Counted from the stretch's first letter, positions 51,682-61,294 are shown. The stretch is DNA of 64,000 nucleotides from DASSNU01 sp035701265 (GCA_035701265.1 DASSNU010000015.1:248001-312000); one strand, 5' to 3'. Translations and numbers: made by a program. The notes: generated by a model not told the origin, from the letters alone.

Positions 51682-53069
51682 GCTCGTACGTCGAGCAGTT
51701 CGGCGCCTTCACGCTGAACGGCGGGAGCGCGGGGCCGGAGTGGCTGCCGCGTCTTCGCGCCGACGCCATCGACCGCTTCCACGCGCTCGGCTTCCCCACC
51801 ATGAAGAACGAGGGGTGGCACTTCACGAACGTGGCGCCGATCGCCGAGCGCGAGTTCGCTCCCATGGCCCCGGCGGGGACGGTGCCGGCCGATGCGCTCG
51901 CGCCATTCGCGCTGGAGCACGAGTACCGCGTGGTGCTGCTCAACGGCCGCGTGCACGAGGGGCTCTCCGACCTCGCGTCGCTCCCCGCTGGAGTCACGCT
52001 CCTCCCGCTCCGGCGCGCGCTGGCGGAAGTGCCCGCGCTCCTCGACGCGCATCTCACCAGAGTGGCGCCCTTCGCCGAGCAGGCGTTCGTGGCGTTGAAC
52101 ACCGCGTTCATGCAGGACGGCGCGGTGCTGCACGTGCAGCGCGGCGTGGTGCTCGACCGCCCCGTGCATGTGCTGCACCTGGTCGATGCGCGCGGGGCGG
52201 GCGGCGTGTCGCATCCGCGGAACCTCGTGGTCGTCGACGCCAACGCCGACGTCACCCTGGTGGAGAGCTACGCCGCGCTGGCGGACGGCGACTATTTCAC
52301 GAACGCGGTCACCGAGGTGGTGCTGGGGGACGGCGCGCGGCTGCGGCACTATCGTCTCGAGCGCGAGAGCACGCGCGCCTTTCACGTCGGCATGTCGTCG
52401 GTGCGCCAGGGGCGCGACAGCACGTACCGGAGTTTCTCGTTCGCGGTGGGGGGCGCGCTCGCGCGCGTCAACATCCACACGCAGCTCGCCGGCGCCGGCG
52501 CGGGGGCCATCGTGGATGGCCTCTACATGCTCGACGGCAGGCAGCACGTGGATCACCAGACGCGGATCGAGCACATCGCGCCGCACTGCACCAGCCACGA
52601 GGTGTACAAGGGGATCCTCGACGGCGCCTCGCACGGCGTGTTCAACGGGCAGGTGTTCGTCTACCCCGAGGCACAGAAGACCGACGGCAAGCAGGAGAAC
52701 AACAACCTGCTCCTCTCCGACGACGCGCGCATCGACACCAAGCCGCAGCTCGAGATCTTTGCCGACGACGTGAAGTGCACGCACGGCGCCACCGTGGGCC
52801 GGCTGGACGAGGTGTCGCTCTTCTACATGAAGAGCCGCGGCATCCCCACGGCGCGCGCACGCACGTTGCTCACCTATGCGTTCGCTGCCGGCGTGCTGGA
52901 GACGGTGGAACTGGACGCGCTGCGCGCGCGGCTGGAGCGCGACGTGCTGCTCCGCTTCGGCGGCGACACGGAGCACGCACGCGAGCTGGAGGGAGAGGCG
53001 GAAGACGCGCCGGTCGCATCGGCGGACGGCGCTGCGGGCGTCCCCGCGAGCGCAGGGTCTCGCCGCTAG
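51657..53069 (+). CDS. sufD: SufD, Fe-S assembly, about 470 aa
   Basis: Beta-helical partner of SufB. FPTMKNEGWHFTNVAPI near the N-terminus, FVALNTAFMQDGAVLHV, then VDHQTRIEHIAPHCTSHEVYKGILDG and VFNGQVFVYPEAQKTDGKQENNNLLLSD are typical. ATG 51657 has an AAGGGG site and overlaps sufC by 25 bp; GTG 51678 (GTGA overlap) is about as likely. The last ~30 residues form an Ala/Gly/Glu-rich tail. Confidence 0.95.
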   Translation: MGAGSGGVSSYVEQFGAFTLNGGSAGPEWLPRLRADAIDRFHALGFPTMKNEGWHFTNVAPIAEREFAPMAPAGTVPADALAPFALEHEYRVVLLNGRVHEGLSDLASLPAGVTLLPLRRALAEVPALLDAHLTRVAPFAEQAFVALNTAFMQDGAVLHVQRGVVLDRPVHVLHLVDARGAGGVSHPRNLVVVDANADVTLVESYAALADGDYFTNAVTEVVLGDGARLRHYRLERESTRAFHVGMSSVRQGRDSTYRSFSFAVGGALARVNIHTQLAGAGAGAIVDGLYMLDGRQHVDHQTRIEHIAPHCTSHEVYKGILDGASHGVFNGQVFVYPEAQKTDGKQENNNLLLSDDARIDTKPQLEIFADDVKCTHGATVGRLDEVSLFYMKSRGIPTARARTLLTYAFAAGVLETVELDALRARLERDVLLRFGGDTEHARELEGEAEDAPVASADGAAGVPASAGSRR

Positions 53070-53090
53070 CGCCGACCACGGAGCGCGCCG

Positions 53091-53666
53091 ATGTCGGTGT
53101 CCGAGCTCTACCAGAGCGTCATCCTCGACCACAACCGGCGGCCGCGCAATTACGGACCGTTGGAGCAGGCGGATCGTGTACAGGAGGGCTCCAACCCGCT
53201 GTGCGGCGACCGGCTCACCCTCTGGATCCGCATGGATGGCGACGTGATCGGCGACATCAGCTTCGTGGGCGAAGGATGCGCCATCTCCAAAGCCTCGGCC
53301 TCCATCATGACCACCGAGGTGAAGGGGAAGACGCGCGCGGAAGCGGAGCAGCTCTTCGAGCGCTTCCACGCGCTCGTCACCGGACAGGCGGGCGAGGAGG
53401 ATCCTGACGCGCTCGGCCGCATGGCGGTGTTCTCGGGCGTGTCGCGATTCCCGATCCGCGTGAAGTGCGCGAGTCTCTCGTGGCACGCGCTGCGGGCAGC
53501 GCTGCGCTGGGAGGGCGGCGCGGACGCGGGCGGTGCACCGAAGGACGGTGCGGCGCACGGTGCGGGGCCGCACGGCGGTGCCACGGATGCCGGGACGCAC
53601 GGTGCCGGAGCGGAGCGCGATGGCGGAGGCCGCGATGGCGGAGCGCACGATGGCGCCGGATCCTGA
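53091..53666 (+). CDS. sufU: SufU sulfur transfer protein with long Gly/His/Asp tail, 191 aa
   Basis: Zn-dependent sulfurtransferase that takes sulfur from SufS. Cys38 and Asp40 (NPLCGD), Cys63 (GEGCAIS) and Cys126 (VKCASLSW) form the zinc site. About 50 extra residues (141-191) follow the domain, made of Gly, Ala, Asp and His, unlike normal SufU (~140-150 aa). A His-rich disordered tail could hold metal; this is inference. Confidence 0.94.
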   Translation: MSVSELYQSVILDHNRRPRNYGPLEQADRVQEGSNPLCGDRLTLWIRMDGDVIGDISFVGEGCAISKASASIMTTEVKGKTRAEAEQLFERFHALVTGQAGEEDPDALGRMAVFSGVSRFPIRVKCASLSWHALRAALRWEGGADAGGAPKDGAAHGAGPHGGATDAGTHGAGAERDGGGRDGGAHDGAGS

Positions 53667-54024
53667 GAGCGCGCTGCGCGACGAGCGGGAGGAGGAGATC
53701 CCCGCCGGGTTCGAGCGCGTGGCGGATGTCGACGAGCTCCCCGAGGGCGCGCTGCTCGGCGTGACCACGATGACCGGCGTGCAGGTGTGCCTGTACAATC
53801 ACGAGGGGGTGGTGGGCGCGGTGGGGAACGTCTGCACGCACCAGGAGTTCGCCATGTCCGACGGCGCGCTGCTGCCCGACGGCACCATCGAGTGCGCGTT
53901 CCACGGCGCGCGCTTCGATTGCCGCACGGGCGCGGTGCGGCAGTGGCCGGCCACCGAGCCCCTCCCCGTGTTCGCGGTGCTCGTGCGCGCCGATGGGATC
54001 TACGTGGGGCGGAGGGCGGAGTGA
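53635..54024 (+). CDS. Rieske-type ferredoxin within the suf operon, 129 aa
   Basis: [2Fe-2S] Rieske domain: VCTHQEFAMSDG (Cys67, His69) and CAFHGARFDC (Cys87, His90). The fold and length match NirD/nonheme dioxygenase ferredoxin-type proteins. It overlaps sufU at the front and sufS at the end (GTGA). ATG 53635 follows GGAGG; ATG 53650 and 53620 are possible. As an electron carrier it may reduce a cluster or a thiol during assembly; inference. Confidence 0.93.
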   Translation: MAERTMAPDPESALRDEREEEIPAGFERVADVDELPEGALLGVTTMTGVQVCLYNHEGVVGAVGNVCTHQEFAMSDGALLPDGTIECAFHGARFDCRTGAVRQWPATEPLPVFAVLVRADGIYVGRRAE

Positions 54025-55295
54025 GAGTGGCGCCGGACGTGGCGGAACGCGCATCCCGAAACGCGGCGGGCGCTGCGCATGTGGCCGCTCTCGCGCCGCG
54101 CGCGGACTTCCCGCTCCTCGAGCGCTTTCCCGAGCTGCACTACCTCGACTCCGCCGCCACATCGCAGAAGCCGCGCGCGGTGCTCGACGCCATTCGCGAC
54201 TACTACGAGCGGGACAACGCGAACCCGCACCGCGGCGCCTACGCGCTCTCCGTGCGCGCCACCGACCGCTATCACGAGGCGCGCGAGTCCATCGCGCACT
54301 TCGTGGGTGTGCGCGACGCGGCGCGGCTCATCTTCACGCGCGGCACTACCGAGTCGCTCAACCTCGTGGCCACGGCGTGGGGATACGCCAACGTCCGCGG
54401 CGGCGACGAGATCGTGGTCACCGGCGCGGAGCATCACGCCAACTTCGTCCCGTGGCAACAACTGGCCGCCGCGCGTGGCGCACGGCTTCGCATCTGCCCG
54501 CTCACCGCCGACGGCCGCGCGGACCTCGATGCGCTGAGCACCATGCTGACACCGCGCACGCGCGTGGTGGCATTCCCGCACGTTTCCAACGTGCTGGGGA
54601 GCGTGAACCCGGTGCGCGAGATCGTGGCGTTGGCGCGCGAGGTGGGTGCGCTCACGGTCTGCGACGGGGCGCAGGCCGCGCCGCATCGCGCGCTCGACCT
54701 CGACGCGCTGGACGTGGACGTCTACGCCTTCAGCGGCCACAAGATGTGCGGGCCCATGGGCATCGGCGTGCTCGTGGCGCGGCGCGAGCTGCTCGAGGCC
54801 ATGCCGCCCTACCAGATGGGGGGAGACATGATCGAGCTCGTGGGAGACGAGCGCACTACCTGGAACGTGCTCCCGCACAAGTTCGAGGCCGGCACCCCCA
54901 ACGTGGCCGGCGCGGTGGGGCTCGCCGCCGCCGCCCGCTATCTCGACGCGCTCGGCATGACGCGCGTGGAGGCGCACGAGCACGCCCTCGCCGCACTCGC
55001 CTGCGCGCGATTGGAGGCGATGGACGACATCCGGGTGTACGGACCCCGTGGCGCGGAACGGAGCGGCGTGGTGAGCTTCACCATGGAAGGCGTCCACCCG
55101 CACGACCTGGCGACGATCCTCGATCAGACGCACGTCTGCGTGCGCGCCGGCCATCACTGCGCGCAACCGCTCATGCGCCGGCTGGCCGTGCCCGCCACGG
55201 CGCGCGCATCGTTCTACCTGTACAACGACAGCGCCGACGTGGACGCGTTGTGCGCCGGCCTGGAGGAGGCGCGGCGCGTGTTCGCGGCGGCGTAG
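54021..55295 (+). CDS. sufS: Cysteine desulfurase SufS, 424 aa
   Basis: PLP enzyme releasing sulfur from cysteine to SufU. HPLP-lysine is Lys241 in FSGHKMCGP; the persulfide cysteine is Cys380 in RAGHHCAQPLM. HLHANFVPW-like GAEHHANFVPWQQL and HKFEAGTPNVAG are hallmarks. GTG 54021 overlaps the Rieske stop and has GGAGG upstream. It closes the operon. Confidence 0.97.
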   Translation: MRVAPDVAERASRNAAGAAHVAALAPRADFPLLERFPELHYLDSAATSQKPRAVLDAIRDYYERDNANPHRGAYALSVRATDRYHEARESIAHFVGVRDAARLIFTRGTTESLNLVATAWGYANVRGGDEIVVTGAEHHANFVPWQQLAAARGARLRICPLTADGRADLDALSTMLTPRTRVVAFPHVSNVLGSVNPVREIVALAREVGALTVCDGAQAAPHRALDLDALDVDVYAFSGHKMCGPMGIGVLVARRELLEAMPPYQMGGDMIELVGDERTTWNVLPHKFEAGTPNVAGAVGLAAAARYLDALGMTRVEAHEHALAALACARLEAMDDIRVYGPRGAERSGVVSFTMEGVHPHDLATILDQTHVCVRAGHHCAQPLMRRLAVPATARASFYLYNDSADVDALCAGLEEARRVFAAA

Positions 55296-55317
55296 GCACG
55301 CCGGCCGCCCGGCGCGC

Positions 55318-56082
55318 ATGCACCCCGACCTGATCGAGCTGCACGCGAAGCTCGAGGACGTACACTGGTGGTTCGTCGGACGCCGACGGATCATCGCGGA
55401 GCTCGTGCACGCGCTCGTTCCGCCGGACAGGGGCGCCATCGTGTGCGATGTGGGATGCGGCACCGGCGCCACGGTGGGAGCGCTGCTGAGCGGCTATGGC
55501 TGCATCGGGATCGATCGCTCGCCCGAGGCAGTTCGACTCGCGTCCATCCGCTTTCCCGGCGCGACGTTCCTCCACGGTTCGCCGCCTGCCGATCACACCG
55601 ACGCGATTCATGCCGCGGACGTGGTGCTCCTGATGGACGTGCTGGAGCACGTGGAGCAGGACGCCGAGCTGCTGCACGCACTCGTGCGTGTCACGAGACC
55701 CCGGGCACATCTGGTGGTCACCGTGCCGGCCGATCCGCGGCTCTGGAGTCCGCACGACGACCGCTTCGGCCACCATCGCCGGTACGAGCCGCAGACGCTG
55801 GCCGCGCTCTGGCGCGGCTGCCCTGTGTCACCACTCGTCGTCTCGCATTTCAACGCGCGCCTCTACCCGCTGGCGCGCGCGGTGCGTGCCGCCGCTCGAC
55901 GACGCGGTCGCTCCTCCGGCGAAGCGGGAACGGACCTCCGTCTGCCACCGAAGCCGGTGAACGCGCTGCTCGCGCGCGTATTCGCCGGTGAAGCGGAACC
56001 GCTCCGGCGCGCGCTGACACGCGGCGCATCGGCATACCATCGCGGATTGAGCCTCCTCGCGGTGCTCCGCCGCGAGGCGTGA
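55318..56082 (+). CDS. Class I SAM methyltransferase, 254 aa
   Basis: Motif I IVCDVGCGTGATVGAL, then GIDRSPEAV and VVLLMDVLEHVEQDAELLHAL (post-I and motif II) mark a SAM-binding fold. The ending RAVRAAARRRGRS is basic. N-terminal HWWFVGRRRII is shared with sugar- or lipid-linked methyltransferases often found with membrane glycosyltransferases, as here. Confidence 0.9.
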   Translation: MHPDLIELHAKLEDVHWWFVGRRRIIAELVHALVPPDRGAIVCDVGCGTGATVGALLSGYGCIGIDRSPEAVRLASIRFPGATFLHGSPPADHTDAIHAADVVLLMDVLEHVEQDAELLHALVRVTRPRAHLVVTVPADPRLWSPHDDRFGHHRRYEPQTLAALWRGCPVSPLVVSHFNARLYPLARAVRAAARRRGRSSGEAGTDLRLPPKPVNALLARVFAGEAEPLRRALTRGASAYHRGLSLLAVLRREA

Positions 56083-56257
56083 TCGCGCGCCGTCCTGGCG
56101 GACGGATCGGTGGTCGCGCGCTATGCGGCGATGGCACTGGCGCGCGGGGCTTCGCGGGGAAGCGCGGGGCGCGTCGCGTTCGCTGCCATCACGTTGTGCG
56201 AAATCGCCTCGTCGCCGACACTGCGTCGCACGTCGACGGCGCCGCGACCCGCCGGCG

Positions 56258-57973
56258 TCAGCCGCCGCGCGGCACGTAGCGGTACACCGTCGCCGCACTG
56301 CCGCGATAGGCGGGGCGGAGCACCGGTACGCTGTCGAGCCGCGCACGGACCGCGTCCGTCCGCGCCACGACGTACACCGGACGCCCCATTCGGTAGCGCT
56401 CCACCACGGCGAAGGTGCGCTCGCTCACTGCGGAATCCGGCGTCGCCGACTCGAGCGCCAGCGCCGCGCTCCGCAACGCAGTGAACTTCCCCGCCGGCAC
56501 TCCGGTAGTGGATTGCAGGAACTGGTGCGCGGTGATGAGCCATCCGTCGTGCATCACGTGGGCGAGCCCGCCGGATTCGCGCCGTACGTCCAACCCCACG
56601 AGCAACTGCCTCCGTCCCAGGACGGGAATCGTGAGATAGCTGTCCACGAACAGGGCATCGACAGGCGTGCTGCCGGAAATCCACGTGTAGAGCGAGTCCT
56701 GCGCGGGATCCGTGTGGCGCAGCCAGCGGCCGTCGCTCACCACCGGATCGGAGACCGGGTCGTGCACCCACGCTCGCCCGAAGGTGTCGGCCACCGGCAC
56801 GAGCACGAGAACCAGCACGCCCACCGCGATTGCCCGATGGCGCTGGTACAGATCGTAGAGCGCCATCGTCACCGGCACGCTAAGCACGATCACGCTCATC
56901 CCGAGCATCTTGTACTCGGAGCGCGAGGGAATCTCCATCATCGTGTACATGAACATCGTGATGGCCGCGCCGAGCGCGAGCACGGTCGCGAGATGCGGCT
57001 GCCGTCGCCACGCGGCGACGAGCGCCCGGCGCGCGCCCAACGCCAGCAGTGCAGGCACGGCGAGGAAGAGGACGAGATTCTCGACGTGCTGCCGCAACAG
57101 CCACATGGGCGGGACGAGATGCACGGCGGCGCCCGGCGACTTCCCCGCGGTGAGCACGTAGATGTACGGCGCCGTGAGCGCCGCGCCCACGGCGAGCAGC
57201 ACGAGCAGCGCGACCCCCGTGCGCCGCAGCGGAGCGCCTCGCGAGAGGAAGTACAGCGCCGCGAGCCCGGCGCACGCCATGATCCCCAGCCACGCGGGCG
57301 GATACATGTACCCGGACAGCACGATCGCCAGCGCGATCAGCACGTACGCGCCACGGCGCCGCGGATGCCCGGCCGCCAGCCGGGCGACCCCGAGGATGGC
57401 CGTCGCGAACAGCACCCATCCCACCTGATTGTCGTTGATGCCGCCGAACTTCGTGAGCGGGATGAACCGCCATTCCACCTCGAGTTCCGTCACCCGCGCG
57501 ATGGCCGCACGCACGACGTCGAACGAGAACGGCGTGAACGCGGCGAACGCAATCACCACCGCCATCACGCGGAACACGCGGTCCGCCGACACCAGCGCCG
57601 CGGTGCGCTCGATTGCGATCGCGAAGAGGACGAGACAGATGGCGTCCGTGAGCGCGAACGCCTGCGGCGGCGAGATCGGGATGAGGTGCATGATCCACGC
57701 GATGAGCGCGTGGTGACCGTACATGTACCGCAGCGGCTCTCCCACCATGAGCGGATTCTGTGGCGGGACGCCGCGCTCCACGATCTCGTACACCATGCTG
57801 CTGTGCATGAAGCCGTGCCAGTACGTGGCCCACGCGGACGTCCACTGCGGCCACGCGAACAACACGAGCGGGAGCACGCACGTCCACAGCGGCGCGCGGA
57901 GGCGGAGCAGGACGAGCAGCACCGCCACGATCGCGATCGCCCAACCGACCGATACCAGGAGGGAAGCGGGCAT
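56258..57973 (-). CDS. Multi-TM GT-C-like membrane protein, about 571 aa
   Basis: Around 12 helices and a C-terminal periplasmic domain. First loop: YWHGFMHSSMVYEIVERGVPPQNPLMVGEPLRYMYGHH with acidic and aromatic residues like polyprenyl-phosphate-sugar GT-C enzymes (DUF2298-like). No clear catalytic DxD, so the call is family-level. Start ATG 57973 has no good ribosome site. It faces away from the downstream GT2 gene. Confidence 0.72.
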   Translation of the reverse strand: MPASLLVSVGWAIAIVAVLLVLLRLRAPLWTCVLPLVLFAWPQWTSAWATYWHGFMHSSMVYEIVERGVPPQNPLMVGEPLRYMYGHHALIAWIMHLIPISPPQAFALTDAICLVLFAIAIERTAALVSADRVFRVMAVVIAFAAFTPFSFDVVRAAIARVTELEVEWRFIPLTKFGGINDNQVGWVLFATAILGVARLAAGHPRRRGAYVLIALAIVLSGYMYPPAWLGIMACAGLAALYFLSRGAPLRRTGVALLVLLAVGAALTAPYIYVLTAGKSPGAAVHLVPPMWLLRQHVENLVLFLAVPALLALGARRALVAAWRRQPHLATVLALGAAITMFMYTMMEIPSRSEYKMLGMSVIVLSVPVTMALYDLYQRHRAIAVGVLVLVLVPVADTFGRAWVHDPVSDPVVSDGRWLRHTDPAQDSLYTWISGSTPVDALFVDSYLTIPVLGRRQLLVGLDVRRESGGLAHVMHDGWLITAHQFLQSTTGVPAGKFTALRSAALALESATPDSAVSERTFAVVERYRMGRPVYVVARTDAVRARLDSVPVLRPAYRGSAATVYRYVPRGG

Positions 57974-58226
57974 GGCCGAGCGCGGAAGGAGGCCGCCGGA
58001 AACGGGCGGTACGGCTGACCGGACGCGAACATAGACCGAAACTGCGCGCCGCCGCGGGGTGGCAGGCGTGCCGGTCGCGCGCCGCCGCGGAGCGCTATAC
58101 ACTACAGGGAGCGGTGCATGCGTCAAGACGATAGCCGCACACGCCGCGCGCACGACAGGGAGTGCCGACGCGTCGTCCCACTGCGTGCTCGACGCGCCTG
58201 CCCCCACCCGTGGAGGGCAGCTCAGC

Positions 58227-59207
58227 ATGGAGCGCACTGTCCTCGTGGTACCGTGTTACAACGAAGCCGCCAGACTTCCGGAAGCGCGCTTCCAGGAGTT
58301 CGCGGCCCACACGGATGATGTCGAGCTGCTGTTCGTGGACGACGGCAGCACCGATCGCACGGCGGAGCGCCTGACGAGTCTCTGCGACGCGCTTCCCGGA
58401 CGAATGACCATGCTCCGGCTCCCGCAGAACCGTGGCAAGGGAGAAGCGGTGCGAACGGGATTGTTGGAAGCGTTCCGGTCCACGCCAACGTTCGCCGGCT
58501 ACTGGGACGCGGATCTCGCCACGCCGCTCTCCGCGGTTCTCTCCATGCGCGACGTCCTCCAGGAGCATCCGCACGTGGTGCTCGTGCTCGGCTCGCGCGT
58601 GCAGCTCCTGGGGCGGCACATCGAGCGACGCGCAGTGCGCCACTACGCGGGCCGGGTCTTCGCGACCATGGCGGGGGCAGTGCTCGGCGTCCCGGTGTAC
58701 GACACGCAGTGCGGAGCCAAGCTCTTCCGCGTCACCGATGTGACACGCGAGGTGTGCGCGACGCAGTTCATGAGCCCGTGGCTGTTTGACGTGGAGCTGC
58801 TGGCGCGACTCATCCGCCACGGCGCCTTCGCCGGGGAGTCCGTGCACGACATCGCGATCGAGTTCCCGCTGGCCGAGTGGCGCGACGTCGCCGGATCCAA
58901 GATTCGCGCGCGCCATCTCATCCGCGTGGCGGAAGACCTCGCGCGCATCGCGATGCGCTACCACGCGCCGCGCCGCGCCGCCTCGGCGCTACGCCCGGCA
59001 GCGCCCGGCGTCGCACTTCCCGTGAGCGCTCCGGAGAGCGTGCTCCCCGGCCCGCACGAAATCCAGCTCACACCGGAAGCCCGCGCTCTAGCGGACGCTC
59101 CGGCGTACCTGGCGCCCTTCCCCGCGGGCGGGGAACGAAGCGGGGCGATCGCGCCGCACGGGCCCGCCGCCGGCGAGGCAGGGCAGCGCTCCGAAGCTCG
59201 CCCGTGA
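58227..59207 (+). CDS. GT2 dolichyl-phosphate-glucose-synthase-like transferase, 326 aa
   Basis: GT2 fold: VLVVPCYNEAARL, VDDGSTDRTAERL, LPQNRGKGEAVRTGLL, and WDADLATPL with the DxD, then YDTQCGAKLFR. This subgroup makes a polyprenyl-phosphate-sugar donor for GT-C enzymes, so it may feed the multi-TM protein opposite. C-terminal ~70 residues are a Pro/Ala-rich extension. A CTATACACTACA stretch at ~58094 could be its -10 region. GGAGGG lies upstream of the ATG. Confidence 0.88.
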   Translation: MERTVLVVPCYNEAARLPEARFQEFAAHTDDVELLFVDDGSTDRTAERLTSLCDALPGRMTMLRLPQNRGKGEAVRTGLLEAFRSTPTFAGYWDADLATPLSAVLSMRDVLQEHPHVVLVLGSRVQLLGRHIERRAVRHYAGRVFATMAGAVLGVPVYDTQCGAKLFRVTDVTREVCATQFMSPWLFDVELLARLIRHGAFAGESVHDIAIEFPLAEWRDVAGSKIRARHLIRVAEDLARIAMRYHAPRRAASALRPAAPGVALPVSAPESVLPGPHEIQLTPEARALADAPAYLAPFPAGGERSGAIAPHGPAAGEAGQRSEARP

Positions 59208-59282
59208 CCGCGTCGCACCGAGAATTGGCGTGGTACAGAACGGACGTGCCCGTGACGACAAATTTCCGTTGCGGAGAACACG

Positions 59283-60107
59283 ATGGCCAGCCGTGAGTTA
59301 CATCTGACGATCCTGCCACAGCACTCGTGGCCGATCCGACGCTGGGCGCTCGTCGCGATCCTGGCCTTCGTCGCCGCCGTCGCGCTGCGCCACTCGTCAC
59401 TGCACACCGGTCCCACCCACGCATCCGCCGCGTGCGCAGCGGCACAGCCAACAGAGCTTCCGCGCTACTTCCTGCTGCTCGATGATCCGCACGGAAGCGG
59501 CCTGCCGCAGGCGCTCACCATTTCGTGGCCACCGCCACGAGCCGGGGCGTCTCACCCCTCGGAGCGGGCGACCGCCGTTCGCATCGGCGCGCGCATCGTC
59601 GATCTGGACATCATGGCCTGGGCACGGAACGCCATCGCCGCGCCTTCCTACTACGGCGACACGGCTGCGATGATCGCCGTGGTGCACGAGTCCGCCTTCA
59701 TCGCTGCGTTCGGCGCCGAGCTCTCCGCCATGCTCGACTCCCTGCCACGCGGAGACGTGGCCGCCGTGTATTACCGCCGCGTGCAGGACGAGGCACATCG
59801 GCTCGCGACGGTGGATGACGCCGAGCTCCGGATGGGACGCCTCACGGCGTCGGTGGTCCGCCCGGAGTACCTGTCGCTCGGGAGCTGGCTGGAGGCAGGG
59901 CGCGTTGCCGCGTTGCGAGGAGACAGCGCGTTCTTCATGACGCCCGAAAGTGAAGCCGAGTCGGTGGCCGCGCTCTGCCTCCCACTCCCGCGATCGGCAC
60001 GCTCGGCACTGCAGCGCGTGCCCCGCCTCGTGCAACCGGATTCGCCACGCGATTTCGCCGCGCTCGAGCGTGCGTTCACCAGTGCGTTGCGAGCGGTAGC
60101 GGACTGA
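59283..60107 (+). CDS. Hypothetical protein with one N-terminal TM, 274 aa
   Basis: Not recognised. Signal-anchor helix (WALVAILAFVAAVAL), then a periplasmic soluble part with strands and helices (PRYFLLLDDPHGSGLPQ, VVHESAFIAAFGAELSAMLDSL, VVRPEYLSLGSWLEAGRVAAL). ATG follows GGAGAA. No recognisable domain. Confidence 0.6.
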   Translation: MASRELHLTILPQHSWPIRRWALVAILAFVAAVALRHSSLHTGPTHASAACAAAQPTELPRYFLLLDDPHGSGLPQALTISWPPPRAGASHPSERATAVRIGARIVDLDIMAWARNAIAAPSYYGDTAAMIAVVHESAFIAAFGAELSAMLDSLPRGDVAAVYYRRVQDEAHRLATVDDAELRMGRLTASVVRPEYLSLGSWLEAGRVAALRGDSAFFMTPESEAESVAALCLPLPRSARSALQRVPRLVQPDSPRDFAALERAFTSALRAVAD

Positions 60108-60127
60108 CCGCATCGGCGAGAAGGCAG

Positions 60128-60149
60128 AGCCGTAACCGGAACTACGGCT
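60128..60149. terminator. Possible hairpin between converging genes
   Basis: AGCCGTA / TACGGCT, 7-bp stem with an 8-nt loop, between the hypothetical gene and wtpC. No T tract in either direction; weak evidence. Confidence 0.3.
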
Positions 60150-60192
60150 TGCTAGCGCGCTGCGCGCAGCGTCCGAGAGATGCCGCGCGCCG

Positions 60193-61272
60193 TCAACAGA
60201 GGTGCACGCCCATCGCCTTGAAGCTGGCCCACACCACCTGCCCCGGCGTGAGCGAGAGCTCCTGCGCGGAGCGCGTGGTGAGCGCGGCCACGAGCGGCGT
60301 TCCGTCGACGTCCAGCGTGACGCGCGTGAGCGCGCCGAGGGTGGCGATCTCGGACACACGGCCGCGGAACTGGTTGCGCGCCGACGTGCTCTGCGGCTCG
60401 CGCGAGAGGAGCACCTCTTCGGCGCGGAGCACCGCGTACGCCGCGCCGGCGCTCGCGTCTCCCACCGTGTAGAACGTGAGCGGGCCCGCGCGGAACTCGA
60501 GCGCGCGGTGCCCCTCGGCCAGCTCCTGCGGGGCCCCGTGCTCCCCGTCGGCTGTGGACGCGCCGATCACGCGTACTTCCCCCGCGAACACGTTCTCCGC
60601 CCCCAGGAACTCGGCCACGTACGGCGACACCGGGCAGCGGAAGACGTCTTCCGGCGATCCGGATTGCAGCACGCGTCCATGGTCGAGGAGAATGGCCACG
60701 TCTCCCAGTAATCCAGCCTCGGTGAAGTCGTGCGTGACCTGCAGGACGGTCATCCCCTGTTCCCGGTGCAACGCGCGCACCTCCCGGCGCACGCGTGCGC
60801 GGCGCGACGGATCGAGCGCGCTGAACGGCTCGTCGAGCAGGAGGATGCGCGGCTCACGTGCCAGTGCGCGCGCGATCGCCACCATCTGCCGCTCGCCGCC
60901 GCTCAGACTGCGCACGTCGCGGTGCAGGAGGGGCGTCGCGACCAACCGCTCCGCCATGGTGCGCGCCACCACGCGCGACCGCGCGCCGTAGGCGATGTTC
61001 TCCTCCACGCTCAGGTGCGGAAAGAGATATCCGTGCTGATAGACGAAGCCGACGTGCCGCGCTTCGGGGGCGAGCGCGGTCGCGTCGCGCCCGTCGAGCA
61101 GCACGCGCCCACTCCGCGCGGCGACCACTCCCGCCAGTGTCTCCAGCAGTGTGGTCTTCCCCGAGCCCGCCGGACCGATCACCACTCCGTACCGTCCCGC
61201 GGGGACGGTGAAGCTCACGTCGCGCAGCTCGAACGCGCCGACGCGCGCGGAGAGGTTACGCGCCTCGATCAT
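60193..61272 (-). CDS. wtpC: Tungstate/molybdate ABC transporter ATPase, 359 aa
   Basis: Walker A GPAGSGKT, Q-loop VYQHGYLFPHL, signature LSGGERQMVAIARAL, Walker B ILLLDEPFSALD, H-loop VTHD. The C-terminal third has a TOBE/Mop-like domain (VLRAEEVLLSREPQ, VTLDVDGTPLVAALTTRSAQEL). Order A-B-C on the minus strand with 13- and 22-bp gaps shows one operon. Confidence 0.92.
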   Translation of the reverse strand: MIEARNLSARVGAFELRDVSFTVPAGRYGVVIGPAGSGKTTLLETLAGVVAARSGRVLLDGRDATALAPEARHVGFVYQHGYLFPHLSVEENIAYGARSRVVARTMAERLVATPLLHRDVRSLSGGERQMVAIARALAREPRILLLDEPFSALDPSRRARVRREVRALHREQGMTVLQVTHDFTEAGLLGDVAILLDHGRVLQSGSPEDVFRCPVSPYVAEFLGAENVFAGEVRVIGASTADGEHGAPQELAEGHRALEFRAGPLTFYTVGDASAGAAYAVLRAEEVLLSREPQSTSARNQFRGRVSEIATLGALTRVTLDVDGTPLVAALTTRSAQELSLTPGQVVWASFKAMGVHLC

Positions 61273-61294
61273 TGCGGCGCCGCTCCGGCGAGCG

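Noticed and set aside
51558..53798. Long minus-strand frame opposite sufC-sufD-sufU
   Set aside because: Antisense shadow of well-recognised suf genes, with no protein character.
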